Assembly (NCBI GenBank): GCA_036746695.1
Contig: DAIODP010000001.1
Span: forward strand, 1,959,428-2,023,427
Length of the DNA: 64,000 nucleotides
DNA from: UBA3006 sp036746695
GTDB lineage: Bacteria; Actinomycetota; Acidimicrobiia; Acidimicrobiales; Ilumatobacteraceae
Direction of reading: 5' to 3'
The stretch's first letter is position 1. Each line of letters starts with the position of its first letter. A program made the position numbers and the translations under genes. Positions 16,287 through 26,243 of this stretch are shown one piece after another. The notes beneath the pieces were generated by a model that saw nothing but the letters and a program-made list of their open reading frames with translations, was not told the origin of the DNA and made no database searches.

Positions 16287-18521
16287 ATGAGCACAACTTC
16301 GAGGGTGTTGCCATGGCGGCGTAATCAGTCCGCCGTCAATCAGGAGTTGTTGCCGCTTCTTAGCGCCTTCAAACAGAACCACCCGAAGGCATCGATCGCG
16401 CAGGTCAATGCCGCATACGAGATGGCTAGCTCTGCTCACAAACATCAATCGCGAATGAGTGGAGAGTTGTATGTCAGCCATCCTTTGGCTGTTGCCAGAA
16501 TCGTTGCAGAAATTGGGCTAGATGAGGTTTCTTTGATTGCAGCACTTTTGCACGACGCTGTCGAAGACACAGAGATCACGCTTGCTGATGTCGAGAGCAA
16601 CTTTGGAGCCGAGATCGCGGGAATCGTTGATGGTTTAACAAAACTTGAACGGTTGCAATTCGATTCGCGCGAAGCTCAACAGGCAGCGACTATGCGAAAA
16701 ATGCTCGTTGCGATGGCTCGCGACTTAAGGGTACTCATCATCAAACTTGCCGATCGTCTGCACAATATGCGCACCATTGCCTCTGCGCCGATCGAAAAAC
16801 AACGGAGAGTCGCGCAAGAAACCTTAGATATTTACGCTCCACTCGCGCATCGGTTGGGAATGCAAGAAATGAAGCAACAGCTCGAGGATCTTTCCTTTGC
16901 GGCGCTGTATCCGAAGCGCTATGCAGAGTTGGACTATTTGGTCTCCACTCGCGCGCCGGAACGCGACGTGTATTTGGCAAAAGCACTAGGGCAGGTTGAC
17001 GGTTGGTTGAATGAGGTAAACATCAAGGCCGAGCTAACTGCACGTGGCAAACACCTTTGGAGTTTGTACGAGAAAATGGTGCAAAAAGGTCGGGACTTTG
17101 ATGAGATTTTTGACCTGATGGCCGTTCGAATCATCGTTGATTCGGTCAAAGATTGTTATTCGGCCTTAGGTTGCATCCACGGGCATTGGAAACCTGTAGT
17201 TGGCAGGTTTAAGGATTACATCGCAATGCCTAAATTTAACCTGTATCAATCTCTGCATACCACCGTGATTGGTCCGGGCGGCAAACCAATAGAAGTTCAA
17301 ATACGTTCTCGCGACATGCACCAACGTGCGGAATGGGGCGTCGCATCTCATTGGTCATACAAAGATGGCATAGCGAGTACCGACATCGACTGGCTCAATC
17401 GGATCATTGATTGGCAGGACGAAGTCTCCGATCCAAGACAATTCTTGGAAAGCCTCAAGACCGATCTTGATCAGGACGAATTGTTCGTGTTCACACCGAA
17501 GGGGAGAGTGGTTTCGCTCCCGGTCAATGCAACGCCCGTTGATTTTGCGTATGCCGTGCACACAGAAGTAGGCCACTCATGCATTGGAGCGCGTGTCAAC
17601 GGCCGATTGGTTCCTCTCGATTCAATACTTAATTCGGGCGACACCTGTGAGGTGCTTACATCTACAGCCGACGAGCCTGGTCCAATGGAAGAATGGATCA
17701 ATTCAGTCGTATCTCCCAAAGCGAAGAGCAAGATTAAACAATGGTTCTCGCGTGAACGGTTGGAGGATTTAGTTGAGACGGGCCGTGACGACCTCGTAGA
17801 GCAGATTCGCCATTTGGGGATGCCCGTGCAGCAGGTTTTGGAATCTGAAGCCTTCAACCTGGAAATGTCAGCGATGAATTATTCGGACGCTTCCGCATTG
17901 TTCTTGGCAATTGGCGAAGGACACGTCGCAGCAGATTCGTTTGCCAATCGACTGTCTCGGGCCTTCGGTGACGGCGAGTTTGGGGAACAACTTTCCGTAG
18001 GTATGCGTTTCGATGCGGCCGGTTTGGACAGCAATCAGCAGGCAGGAATCCATGTCGAAGGGCTCGACCAGAGCATTGTTCGTCTGGCTAAGTGTTGTAC
18101 TCCCGTGCCAGGCGACGAGATCATCGGGCTACTTGTCGTGGATCACAGCGTAAATGTTCATCGTTCAGATTGTTCGACGGCGATCATGGCCATCTCCAAT
18201 AATGTCGGACGGGTAGTTGACGTGGAGTGGAGCGGCAACCTGAGGGGTGCCACCTTCGTTGCAGCAGTAGAGGTGGTGGCACTAGACCGCTCGCGCCTGT
18301 TGAGGGATGTCGCCAATGCCCTCAGCGAGGAACACGTCAACATCGTTGCCTGCACGACCCAAACAGGACAGGATCGAGTGGCCAAAATGCGATTCGAGTT
18401 CGAATTCGCCGACCCAAGCCATTTGCAGTCGGTGTTGCGAACAATCAAACGGATTGATTCTGTATATGACGCGTATCGTGTGATGTCGGGCGAGCATCCA
18501 GCGTCTAATCTTCCTGTGTGA
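16287..18521 (+). CDS. rel: Bifunctional (p)ppGpp synthase/hydrolase Rel
   Basis: A 744-residue stringent-response enzyme. Domain order is HD hydrolase (about 45-200, with HD89-90 in AALLHDAVEDT), synthetase (about 240-350), TGS (about 390-455), a helical/zinc-finger region containing VRLAKCCTPVPGDEI, and a C-terminal ACT domain (about 660-735). The synthetase loop carries RFKD at 307-310, the charge pattern of bifunctional enzymes and not the EXDD of synthetase-only RelA. GGGAGG 6 nt before the ATG is a strong ribosome binding site. The stop overlaps hisS (GTGA). Confidence 0.97.
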   Translation: MSTTSRVLPWRRNQSAVNQELLPLLSAFKQNHPKASIAQVNAAYEMASSAHKHQSRMSGELYVSHPLAVARIVAEIGLDEVSLIAALLHDAVEDTEITLADVESNFGAEIAGIVDGLTKLERLQFDSREAQQAATMRKMLVAMARDLRVLIIKLADRLHNMRTIASAPIEKQRRVAQETLDIYAPLAHRLGMQEMKQQLEDLSFAALYPKRYAELDYLVSTRAPERDVYLAKALGQVDGWLNEVNIKAELTARGKHLWSLYEKMVQKGRDFDEIFDLMAVRIIVDSVKDCYSALGCIHGHWKPVVGRFKDYIAMPKFNLYQSLHTTVIGPGGKPIEVQIRSRDMHQRAEWGVASHWSYKDGIASTDIDWLNRIIDWQDEVSDPRQFLESLKTDLDQDELFVFTPKGRVVSLPVNATPVDFAYAVHTEVGHSCIGARVNGRLVPLDSILNSGDTCEVLTSTADEPGPMEEWINSVVSPKAKSKIKQWFSRERLEDLVETGRDDLVEQIRHLGMPVQQVLESEAFNLEMSAMNYSDASALFLAIGEGHVAADSFANRLSRAFGDGEFGEQLSVGMRFDAAGLDSNQQAGIHVEGLDQSIVRLAKCCTPVPGDEIIGLLVVDHSVNVHRSDCSTAIMAISNNVGRVVDVEWSGNLRGATFVAAVEVVALDRSRLLRDVANALSEEHVNIVACTTQTGQDRVAKMRFEFEFADPSHLQSVLRTIKRIDSVYDAYRVMSGEHPASNLPV

Positions 18522-19780
18522 ATTCTTTTGCGTCGAGCCCAGGTACGAGAGACATCCTCTCACCGGATTCATCGCGTTGGCGCCAGTTTCAATCCTCATT
18601 CGCCGAAGTTGTCGAGCGCGCTGGGTATCAATACATCATTCCGCCAATGTTCGAAGAGCTGGGTGTGTTTTTACGTCTTGGGGACTCCACCGAAGTCGTC
18701 ACTAAGGAAATGTACGACTTCGAAGATAAAGGCGGCCGTCGTATTGCCTTGCGCCCGGAACAGACGGCAAGCGTCTGTCGTGCTTTCGTAGAACACAGGC
18801 CAACCACCCCGTGGAAGGTCTGGTACGCAGGCCCCAACTTTCGTTACGAGAAACCGCAGCAAGGTCGGTATCGGCAGTTCGATCAGGTGGGGTTAGAAGC
18901 ATTAGGAGTTGATGATCCGATGCTCGACGCAGAGGTCATCTCGCTTGCAAGTCACTTTTACCAAAAACTTGGACTGCAACATGTTCAGCTTTTTATCAAC
19001 ACGCTTGGCGATGAAGGTGATCGCGATAAGTACACAGAAGCACTTCGCCTGTATTTCACTGAGAACTCATCGCTGCTCAGCGCCGAATCGCGGGTGACGC
19101 TCGAAAAGAACCCTCTTCGAGTGCTGGACTCTAAGCGTCCAGAGGATCAAGCGGTCATCAGTGGCGCTCCAACAATCCGCAATTATCTCAGTGACGCCGC
19201 GGCCGAGCACTTTAAGTCTGTTCTCGCGGCGCTTGATGCGATGAATATCAAGTACACATTGTCAGATCGTTTGGTGCGTGGCCTTGATTACTATCGGCGC
19301 ACGACGTTCGAGTTTGTCAGCACCGCCCTCACTGCTGCACACACTGCAATTGGCGGAGGTGGACGTTACGACGGATTGGTAGAGCAATTGGGGGGCCCGG
19401 CCACAGCTGGTATTGGTTTTGCAATAGGTCTTGATCGAACGTTGCTCGCTTGCGATGCCGAGAACGTCTTCGCCGCACCGAACACAGATGTTTCGGTTTT
19501 TGTCGTTGACACAGCAGGTGGTATTCATGCCGCAGAGTTGTGTCTCTTGCTGCGATCCAACGGGGTATCCGTCGATCGCGCTTTTGATAATCGCAGCATG
19601 AAGGCCCAGATGAAGGCAGCGGATCGAAGCGGTGCCGCAATCGCGGTGATTATTGGTTCTGACGAGGTTGAAGAGGGAACGGTCGTCATTCGTCCGATGG
19701 GCGATGGACTGCAGTTCAGTTGCCCCAAGTCAGACGTATTGGAAACGATTCGATTGGAACTCCAGAAACTAGGCTCATAG
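18518..19780 (+). CDS. hisS: Histidyl-tRNA synthetase
   Basis: A 420-residue class II synthetase. Motif 1 lies around PPMFEELGVFLR, motif 2 around VWYAGPNFRYEKPQQGRYRQF, the histidine-specific segments are GLDYYRRTTFEF and AIGGGGRYDGL, motif 3 is GIGFAIGLDRTL, and an anticodon-binding domain closes the protein. GTG 18518 overlaps the rel stop and starts the usual short N-terminus before GTRDILSPD. Confidence 0.96.
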   Translation: MNSFASSPGTRDILSPDSSRWRQFQSSFAEVVERAGYQYIIPPMFEELGVFLRLGDSTEVVTKEMYDFEDKGGRRIALRPEQTASVCRAFVEHRPTTPWKVWYAGPNFRYEKPQQGRYRQFDQVGLEALGVDDPMLDAEVISLASHFYQKLGLQHVQLFINTLGDEGDRDKYTEALRLYFTENSSLLSAESRVTLEKNPLRVLDSKRPEDQAVISGAPTIRNYLSDAAAEHFKSVLAALDAMNIKYTLSDRLVRGLDYYRRTTFEFVSTALTAAHTAIGGGGRYDGLVEQLGGPATAGIGFAIGLDRTLLACDAENVFAAPNTDVSVFVVDTAGGIHAAELCLLLRSNGVSVDRAFDNRSMKAQMKAADRSGAAIAVIIGSDEVEEGTVVIRPMGDGLQFSCPKSDVLETIRLELQKLGS

Positions 19781-19784
19781 GTTC

Positions 19785-21572
19785 ATGTCTACACAACAGA
19801 ACCGCAGTATTGAATCCACGTCGTTACGTACTCATCTATGCGCCAATTTGCGTGCAGCCGATGTTGGCTCGACGGTTACGGTGTGCGGCTGGGTGGCCCG
19901 TCGTCGTGAGCATGGCGAACATCTTGCGTTCCTTGACGTCCGTGATTATTCGGGAATAGTGCAGTGTGTGGTTGACAATGCTGTTGATGTGCGCAGCGAA
20001 TGGGTTGTTCAAATCACCGGAAAGGTCCAACCGAGACCACACGGTACTGTCAACAAGAATTTGTCCACAGGAGAAATTGAACTTTCGGACTGCACCATCA
20101 CCGTGCTTAATGCGGCGGAACCGCCACCTTTCCCGATCGATGCCCGCGCGGATGACGTAGATGAAAATGTGCGTTTGAAGTATCGCTACCTCGATATTCG
20201 TCGCGAGCGGATGCAACGAAATCTCCGCATTAGATCAAAAGTTAACTCGGCCATCCGCGGAGCAATGGAAGCTCAGCAGTTCGTAGAAGTCGAGACACCC
20301 TTCCTTATGCCCAGCACACCAGAGGGCGCCCGCGAATTTCTCGTCCCTTCACGGAAAGAGCCTGGCTCGTTCTACGCGCTTCCGCAGTCACCGCAGTTGT
20401 GGAAGCAATTGTTGATGGTCGCCGGCATCGATCGTTATTACCAGATCGCTCGTTGCTTGCGTGATGAAGACTTGCGAGCCGACAGGCAGTACGAATTCAT
20501 GCAACTCGATGCGGAAATGAGTTTTGTAACGAAGGACGACGTGTTGGCTGCCATCAGCAAAGCAGTTGTTGCTGCGGCCGAGGCAGTGCTTGGCGAAACC
20601 CCACCACCAATCGAACAAATCACCTGGCGCGACGCAATGAATAGGTTCGGTGTTGACAAACCAGATATGCGATTTGGCATGGAACTTGTCGAACTTACGG
20701 CGGTTTTTTCGGCTACCGAGTTCAAGGCGTTCTCTTCAGCGGCCTGCATCAAAGGGATCAGGGTCGATGCGTCGGTCTATCCCGAACAGGCGGCTTTCGG
20801 GCGAAACAAGCTTGATGCGCTGACTGATCGCGCAAAGCAAATTGGAGCAAAAGGCCTCGTCTGGATGAAGGTTGGCGAGGGGCTTGCTCTTGATTCTCCG
20901 GTTGCAAAGTTCTTGTCCGACTCCGAACGGGCATCGTTGGTTTCGGCAATGGGTGCACAAGAAGGCGACTTGCTGTTACTCGTGGCCGACGAGTGGACAA
21001 CAACCTGCGAGGTGCTTGGAACCCTGCGTAACGATCTCGCACGACCTCCTGTTCATGAGGGGCCATACAAATACGTCTGGGTGATTGATTTCCCACTATT
21101 CGTTGGGGTCAACGCCACTACGGGTAAGCCTCAGCCAGGACATCACCCGTTTTGCCAGCCGCACCCAGACGACATCGAGCGACTCGAATCCGATCCAATG
21201 AGCGTTCGTGCACTTGCGTACGACCTCGTGCTGAATGGTTGGGAACTAGGTTCGGGATCAATTCGAATTCACGATCCGGAGATGCAACGACGAGTATTTA
21301 GGCAGCTCGGAATTTCTGATGAAGATGCCGACAAGCGATTCGGTTTCTTTTTGCAGCCGTTCAAATATGGTGCTCCACCCCATGGCGGTTTCGCATTCGG
21401 CACCGATCGGCTGGTTGCAATTTTGGCAGGCGAGGAAAACATTAGGGAAGTGATTGCGTTTCCAAAGACGCAGTCGGGGAGCGACCCAATGACCAACGCT
21501 CCCACGCCCGTTCACCCCGCACAACTAAACGAATTGGGTATTCGTCTCTTGCCTCCACCGGCCAAGAGCTAA
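19785..21572 (+). CDS. aspS: Aspartyl-tRNA synthetase
   Basis: A 595-residue bacterial-type enzyme. An N-terminal OB anticodon-binding domain (VCGWVARRREHGEHLAFLDVRDYSG) is followed by the class II core: FVEVETPFLMPSTPEGAREF, LPQSPQLWKQLLM, YYQIARCLRDEDLRADRQ, the GAD insertion domain, and the final GFAFGTDRLVAILAG. Whether it also charges tRNA-Asn depends on whether the genome encodes GatCAB or AsnRS, which is not visible here. It follows hisS by 4 bp. Confidence 0.97.
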   Translation: MSTQQNRSIESTSLRTHLCANLRAADVGSTVTVCGWVARRREHGEHLAFLDVRDYSGIVQCVVDNAVDVRSEWVVQITGKVQPRPHGTVNKNLSTGEIELSDCTITVLNAAEPPPFPIDARADDVDENVRLKYRYLDIRRERMQRNLRIRSKVNSAIRGAMEAQQFVEVETPFLMPSTPEGAREFLVPSRKEPGSFYALPQSPQLWKQLLMVAGIDRYYQIARCLRDEDLRADRQYEFMQLDAEMSFVTKDDVLAAISKAVVAAAEAVLGETPPPIEQITWRDAMNRFGVDKPDMRFGMELVELTAVFSATEFKAFSSAACIKGIRVDASVYPEQAAFGRNKLDALTDRAKQIGAKGLVWMKVGEGLALDSPVAKFLSDSERASLVSAMGAQEGDLLLLVADEWTTTCEVLGTLRNDLARPPVHEGPYKYVWVIDFPLFVGVNATTGKPQPGHHPFCQPHPDDIERLESDPMSVRALAYDLVLNGWELGSGSIRIHDPEMQRRVFRQLGISDEDADKRFGFFLQPFKYGAPPHGGFAFGTDRLVAILAGEENIREVIAFPKTQSGSDPMTNAPTPVHPAQLNELGIRLLPPPAKS

Positions 21573-21586
21573 TTCGGATAAACGGT

Positions 21587-22840
21587 GTGAATCACGCCGA
21601 CGATCTTTTCACTTCTGCTGTAGCGGAACGATTGCGTTCGCAGTCTCCGCTGGCTGCCCGGCTTCGGCCGAGGTCTTTGGATGACATAGTCGGACAACAA
21701 CATCTCGTCGCCACTGGTGCGCCTTTGCGCATGTTGATCGAGGCTGATCGATTGTCGTCAGTCATATTGTGGGGCCCACCAGGGACCGGCAAGACCACCT
21801 TGGCAGAGGTGGTGGCATCCACAACGCATCGTGCTTTCGAGCGCTTGTCTGCCGTTACCTCGGGGGTGAAAGACGTGCGTGAAGCAATTGAGCGAGCAAC
21901 CGAACGGTTGGGGCAGCACGGTCGCTCAACGATTGTGTTTGTCGACGAAATTCATCGTTTCTCCACTTCGCAACAAGATGCCCTACTTCCGTCGGTTGAA
22001 AGCGGAATCATCACGTTGATTGGCGCAACGACCGAAAACCCATTTTTCGAGGTAAATGCGCCATTGCGCAGTCGCTCAACTCTTTTCAGGCTCGAGCCGT
22101 TGACGGTCGACGACATCACGCAATTGTTGCAGCGTGGGGTCGAGGCAGAGGGCGTGTCAATTGACGATGACGCGCTTGCATTGTTGGCGCAGCGATCTGG
22201 CGGCGACGGTCGGCAAAGCCTCACGGCGTTGGAAGTTGCTTGTGCATTGGCGCGACCGAACATCGTGTCCATCGAACATGTTGAAGCGGCTTTGGGTACG
22301 AGCGCTTTGAAATATGGACGCGACGATCACTATGACGTGATCTCTGCGTTCATTAAAAGTATGCGTGCCAGCAATGTGGATGCTTCGGTTTTCTGGTTGG
22401 CTCGTTTGCTCGAGTCCGGGGATGATCCTTCGTTCATTGCACGAAGGATGATTATTTTTGCGAGTGAGGACATCGGTATGGCCGACCCTCAGGCTCTTGT
22501 TGTCGCAGTAGCTGCATCCCAGGCTCTCCATGCAGTGGGGCTTCCCGAGGCCCAGCTCAACTTGGCGCAGGGGGCTGTATATCTCGCTAGCGCACCCAAG
22601 GCCAATCATGTTGCTCAGGCCATTTGGACCGCCCGTGAAGATGTGCGAAATGGGGCCGATGTTGAAGTTCCGCCCCATCTACGAGACTCGCATTATTCGG
22701 GAGCAAGCGAATTGGGGCATGGCGTTGGTTATCAGTCGCCGCATAATGACCATGCGGAAGTGGAAAAGGTGGAACAGGACTACCTTCCTGCGCAAACTGA
22801 AGGACGCGCAGTAAGGCGTTCGCCCTATTACCGGGGTTAA
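21587..22840 (+). CDS. rarA: Replication-associated recombination protein A (RarA/MgsA)
   Basis: A 417-residue AAA+ ATPase related to clamp loaders that acts at stalled forks. PLAARLRPRSLDDIVGQQHL leads into Walker A GPPGTGKTT (residues 63-71), Walker B FVDEIHRFS, sensor 1 LIGATTENPFFEV, and the C-terminal tetramerisation part with ASEDIGMADP and LAQGAVYLA. The start is GTG 21587, and an overlapping GTG at 21585 is out of frame. It sits 14 bp after aspS, the common actinobacterial order. Confidence 0.95.
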   Translation: MNHADDLFTSAVAERLRSQSPLAARLRPRSLDDIVGQQHLVATGAPLRMLIEADRLSSVILWGPPGTGKTTLAEVVASTTHRAFERLSAVTSGVKDVREAIERATERLGQHGRSTIVFVDEIHRFSTSQQDALLPSVESGIITLIGATTENPFFEVNAPLRSRSTLFRLEPLTVDDITQLLQRGVEAEGVSIDDDALALLAQRSGGDGRQSLTALEVACALARPNIVSIEHVEAALGTSALKYGRDDHYDVISAFIKSMRASNVDASVFWLARLLESGDDPSFIARRMIIFASEDIGMADPQALVVAVAASQALHAVGLPEAQLNLAQGAVYLASAPKANHVAQAIWTAREDVRNGADVEVPPHLRDSHYSGASELGHGVGYQSPHNDHAEVEKVEQDYLPAQTEGRAVRRSPYYRG

Positions 22841-22875
22841 CCCCATGCTGTCGAGATGAAAGAGGGAATTAGGTC

Positions 22876-23127
22876 ATGCTGAAAAGACTGTTTTGGTTTG
22901 TTCTTGGTGCTGCTGCGGGTATTTTTGGTCTTCGATATGTCAAAGAAAAGGCACGTGACGCTGCGGATCAATTGACACCGACGCAGATTGCAACCGACAT
23001 CTTTGATGGTGCAGTCAAGTTGGTCAATCAAGGAATCGAGATTGTTCGCAATTTGCGTGCCGATACTGTCGAGACATCAACGTCCGAGTCAGACGTGATC
23101 TTCAACCAGGATCCAAACTCCCGATAA
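22876..23127 (+). CDS. Small membrane-anchored protein of unknown function (DUF6167-like)
   Basis: An 83-residue protein with one N-terminal hydrophobic helix (about residues 4-22, FWFVLGAAAGIFGLRYV) and a polar, mostly helical tail. Start and topology resemble the DUF6167 proteins that stand upstream of alaS in streptomycetes, but I make that link from pattern and position only. AGAGGGA lies about 8 nt before the ATG. It is placed between rarA and alaS, with the alaS promoter following it. Confidence 0.75.
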   Translation: MLKRLFWFVLGAAAGIFGLRYVKEKARDAADQLTPTQIATDIFDGAVKLVNQGIEIVRNLRADTVETSTSESDVIFNQDPNSR

Positions 23128-23157
23128 ATAAGGCGGGCTCGCTCAATTCTGAATAAC

Positions 23158-23163
23158 TAGACT
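23158..23163 (+). promoter_or_regulatory. Near-leaderless -10 box of alaS
   Basis: TAGACT ends 7 nt before the ATG at 23171, and no Shine-Dalgarno is visible. The same hexamer is used at lemA. Confidence 0.45.
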
Positions 23164-23170
23164 GTTCACA

Positions 23171-25801
23171 ATGTCTGGGAATCGCCCCGTTATATCGAGC
23201 GCAAATGATCTGCGTAAGGCCTTCGAGGGCTTTTTTGCGTCTAAAGCGCACACGGTTGTTCCGTCAGCAAGTCTTATCCCTCATGATCCAACGGTGTTGT
23301 TCACCGTAGCGGGCATGGTCCCTTTCAAGCCGTATTTTGTTGGTGACGAGGCGGCGCCATTCAAGCGCGCAGTCACCGTTCAGAAATGTACGCGTGCTGG
23401 TGGCAAACATAACGACCTCGACGAGGTAGGGCGCACAAAACGTCATCTGGTTTTCTTCGAGATGATGGGAAATTTCAGCTTTGGCGATTATTTCAAAAGT
23501 GACGCCATTCCATGGGCTTGGGAGTTAGTAACCGAAGTCTTTGGTTTCGATGGCGATCGACTGTGGATCACGGTTCACGAGAGTGACGACGAAGCCGAAC
23601 AGATTTGGCACGAAGTCGTGGGTGTCCCAATGAGTCGAATTCAACGGCTCGGAGACGAAGACAATTTCTGGCAAATGGGAGACGCTGGCCCATGTGGACC
23701 GTGTTCCGAAATTCATATTGATCGAGGTCCGGCTTTCGGGCCGGAGGGCGGACCACTGCACGATCCGCACGGTGATCGTTATATGGAGTTCTGGAACTTG
23801 GTGTTCATGCAATACAACCAATCGAAGGACGGGAGTCGCACCCCGCTTCCAAAGCCGTCAATCGATACTGGTGCTGGTTTAGAACGAATACTTGCGCTGA
23901 TGCAAGGAACAGACTCCGTATGGGAAACAGACGTGCTCTTTCCGATGATTGAAAGTGCGCAGTCGCTCACGTCAAAGAAGTACAAGATCGGTGACTACGA
24001 CGACCGCGATAGTTTTAGTCTTCGCGTTCTTGCCGAACATGCTCGTTCGTCAATGATGTTGGTTAACGACGGTGTATTCCCCTCCAACGAAAATCGTGGT
24101 TATGTACTCCGTCGAATTATCAGGCGCGCAGTTCGACACGCTTATCTGTTGGGCACCGAAAAATTGGTTATGCCAACGCTCGCCGAAACCGCCATCTCCG
24201 TTATGTCAGGCGCATATCCCGACCTTCTGACAAATAAGGACTTCATTGTCAACGTCCTCTCGCGCGAAGAGGAGCGTTTCCGACAAACGCTGAAGACCGG
24301 GCTCACAATCTTGGAAGGCGAGCTCTCTACGGGCGCCAAAACGATGAGTGGTTCCACGGCTTTTACCTTGCACGATACTTATGGCTTCCCAATCGAATTA
24401 ACCCAAGAAATTGCAGGCGAGAGAAACGTCCAGGTTGATGTCGAGGGTTTTGGCAGAGAAATGCAGGAGCAACGCGATCGTGCAAAGAGCGCACGCAAGG
24501 GCTCGTCGGTGAGTGCTGCAACGGTGGATTCTTATCGCGAAGTAATGGAACAGTTTGGCACCACAAACTTCGTGGGTTACGGAAGTAATCAATGTGAGGC
24601 AACCGTTTTGTCCGTATTGCAAAATGTTGAAGCAGGACCGAACATGGTTGAAGTTTTCCTTGACGTTTCGCCGTTCTACGCCGAGAGCGGTGGACAGGTA
24701 GGCGATACAGGAACTATTCGTACTGAGAGTGGTGAACTCCAGGTTCTCGACACGACGTTCGCATTGCCGGGCCTACGTCGTCATACATGTTCGGTTGTGA
24801 ACGGTTCAGTTGAGATTGGGCAGAGTGCAAAGGCATCAATCAATGTGGTTGCCCGAGATGCGACCCGTCGCAATCACACAGCTACGCACATGTTGCATTG
24901 GGCGCTACGTCAAGTCTTGGGAGATCATGTCAAACAGGCTGGCTCGCACGTATCACCTGAGCGGCTGCGGTTCGACTTCAGTCATTATGCGCCCGTCAGC
25001 GCCAGCGAGATAGAAGCGATAGAGCGATTGACGAACGAACAGTTAATTGCCAACGGTCCCGTACGCGCGTACGAAACCTCAAAAGACGAGGCAACGGCGG
25101 CGGGCGCGATCGCATTCTTTGGTGACAAGTACGGTGACATCGTTCGTGTCTTGGAAGCGGGCGTTTCGGTGGAGCTTTGTGGCGGTACTCATGTCGGAGC
25201 TTTGGGCGACATCGGCATGGTCAAGGTGATTGCTGAGTCTTCGATCGGTTCCAACCTTCGAAGAATTGAAGCCGTAACGGGTACGAATGCTGTCGAACAC
25301 GTACTTTCTCAGCACCGCACGATTTCGGCTGCCGCCTCTCTGCTCGGGGCTCAGTCGTCCGAACTGGTTGTCGCAATCCAAAGAAAAATTGACGAGAATA
25401 AATCTCTCGGCGAGGAACTAAAGTCTTTGCGTTCCGCTCAAGCAACCTCGCGGGCATCAGAGATGGCCGCATCAGCACAAGGTGGTGTTGTTGTCTCTCG
25501 GGTTGATGGCGTGACGCCCAACGACTTGAGGGAGCTTGCTTTAGCAATTCGGCAAAACCCAACGATCAGAATTGTTGTATTGGGCGGTGTTACTGATACG
25601 GGAGGGGTTGCCCTCGTTGCAACGGTTTCATCTGCTGAGTCTGTGCCAGCCGGCGATCTCATTCGTGATGCGGCTAAGGCTGTGGGTGGCGGTGGTGGTG
25701 GTAAGGGCGATATTGCGACTGCCGGTGGCAAGGATCCCTCAGCCATCGATGCTGCACTCGATCTCGCCCGCTCTGCTGTTGCAAAGGTGCTTTCTACATA
25801 G
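23171..25801 (+). CDS. alaS: Alanyl-tRNA synthetase
   Basis: An 876-residue class II synthetase with its editing domain. The catalytic core includes PFKPYFVGDEAAP, TVQKCTRAGGKHNDLDEVG and the GDAGPCGPCSEIH zinc-like segment. The editing site carries NHTATHMLHWAL (His569 and His573) and later CGGTHVGALGDIG. The C-terminal glycine-rich segment (GGGGGGKGDIATAGG) and DHHA1-type domain are complete. It ends 1 bp before ruvX. Confidence 0.97.
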   Translation: MSGNRPVISSANDLRKAFEGFFASKAHTVVPSASLIPHDPTVLFTVAGMVPFKPYFVGDEAAPFKRAVTVQKCTRAGGKHNDLDEVGRTKRHLVFFEMMGNFSFGDYFKSDAIPWAWELVTEVFGFDGDRLWITVHESDDEAEQIWHEVVGVPMSRIQRLGDEDNFWQMGDAGPCGPCSEIHIDRGPAFGPEGGPLHDPHGDRYMEFWNLVFMQYNQSKDGSRTPLPKPSIDTGAGLERILALMQGTDSVWETDVLFPMIESAQSLTSKKYKIGDYDDRDSFSLRVLAEHARSSMMLVNDGVFPSNENRGYVLRRIIRRAVRHAYLLGTEKLVMPTLAETAISVMSGAYPDLLTNKDFIVNVLSREEERFRQTLKTGLTILEGELSTGAKTMSGSTAFTLHDTYGFPIELTQEIAGERNVQVDVEGFGREMQEQRDRAKSARKGSSVSAATVDSYREVMEQFGTTNFVGYGSNQCEATVLSVLQNVEAGPNMVEVFLDVSPFYAESGGQVGDTGTIRTESGELQVLDTTFALPGLRRHTCSVVNGSVEIGQSAKASINVVARDATRRNHTATHMLHWALRQVLGDHVKQAGSHVSPERLRFDFSHYAPVSASEIEAIERLTNEQLIANGPVRAYETSKDEATAAGAIAFFGDKYGDIVRVLEAGVSVELCGGTHVGALGDIGMVKVIAESSIGSNLRRIEAVTGTNAVEHVLSQHRTISAAASLLGAQSSELVVAIQRKIDENKSLGEELKSLRSAQATSRASEMAASAQGGVVVSRVDGVTPNDLRELALAIRQNPTIRIVVLGGVTDTGGVALVATVSSAESVPAGDLIRDAAKAVGGGGGGKGDIATAGGKDPSAIDAALDLARSAVAKVLST

Positions 25802-25802
25802 C

Positions 25803-26243
25803 ATGCGAGCAGTTGGTGTCGACTTGGGAAGCAAACGTATTGGAATATCAACCAGCGACGCCAGCGGCACTCTCGCATCTCCGCATTCGGTGATTCAGCG
25901 GGCTGGCGCTCGTTCGGCAGACCACCAAGCAATCAATGCAGTAGTTGAAGAGTACGAAGCTGAAATTGTGGTGGTTGGTCTTCCCGTCAGCATGAATGGC
26001 CAAATGTTGCAAGCCGCGCAACTGGTTCTCTCCGAAGTGGAGCAGATTGCACAGGTTGTTGGTGTGCCTGTCGTTACGTTTGACGAACGTAAGTCCACCG
26101 TCACGGCCGACGAGCTTCTGATGCAAAATGAAATGAATGCGCAGGAACGCCGGAAGATAATTGACAAGGTTGCAGCAGCGATAATTCTTCAAGGATGGCT
26201 GGATCGCCGTAAACAACAATTGGCGCAAGGTCAGGCCCAATGA
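25803..26243 (+). CDS. ruvX: Putative pre-16S rRNA nuclease RuvX/YqgF
   Basis: A 146-residue RNase H-like protein. The first strand MRAVGVDLGSKRIGIS defines ATG 25803; the longer open frame upstream lies within alaS. VVVGLPVSMNG, TFDERKSTVTADELL and the final DKVAAAIILQGWLD are family features, giving the acidic triad. YqgF homologs mature the 16S 5' end in E. coli and resolve junctions in some species. It overlaps mltG (ATGA). Confidence 0.93.
   Translation: MRAVGVDLGSKRIGISTSDASGTLASPHSVIQRAGARSADHQAINAVVEEYEAEIVVVGLPVSMNGQMLQAAQLVLSEVEQIAQVVGVPVVTFDERKSTVTADELLMQNEMNAQERRKIIDKVAAAIILQGWLDRRKQQLAQGQAQ

Noticed and set aside
25572..25802. Extension of RuvX upstream into alaS.
   Set aside because: Shadow frame of alaS; the RNase H-like first strand starts at ATG 25803.
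23568..25932. Several reverse-strand open frames of 60-160 codons opposite alaS.
   Set aside because: Antisense shadows of a fully conserved synthetase, without ribosome binding sites or conserved motifs.
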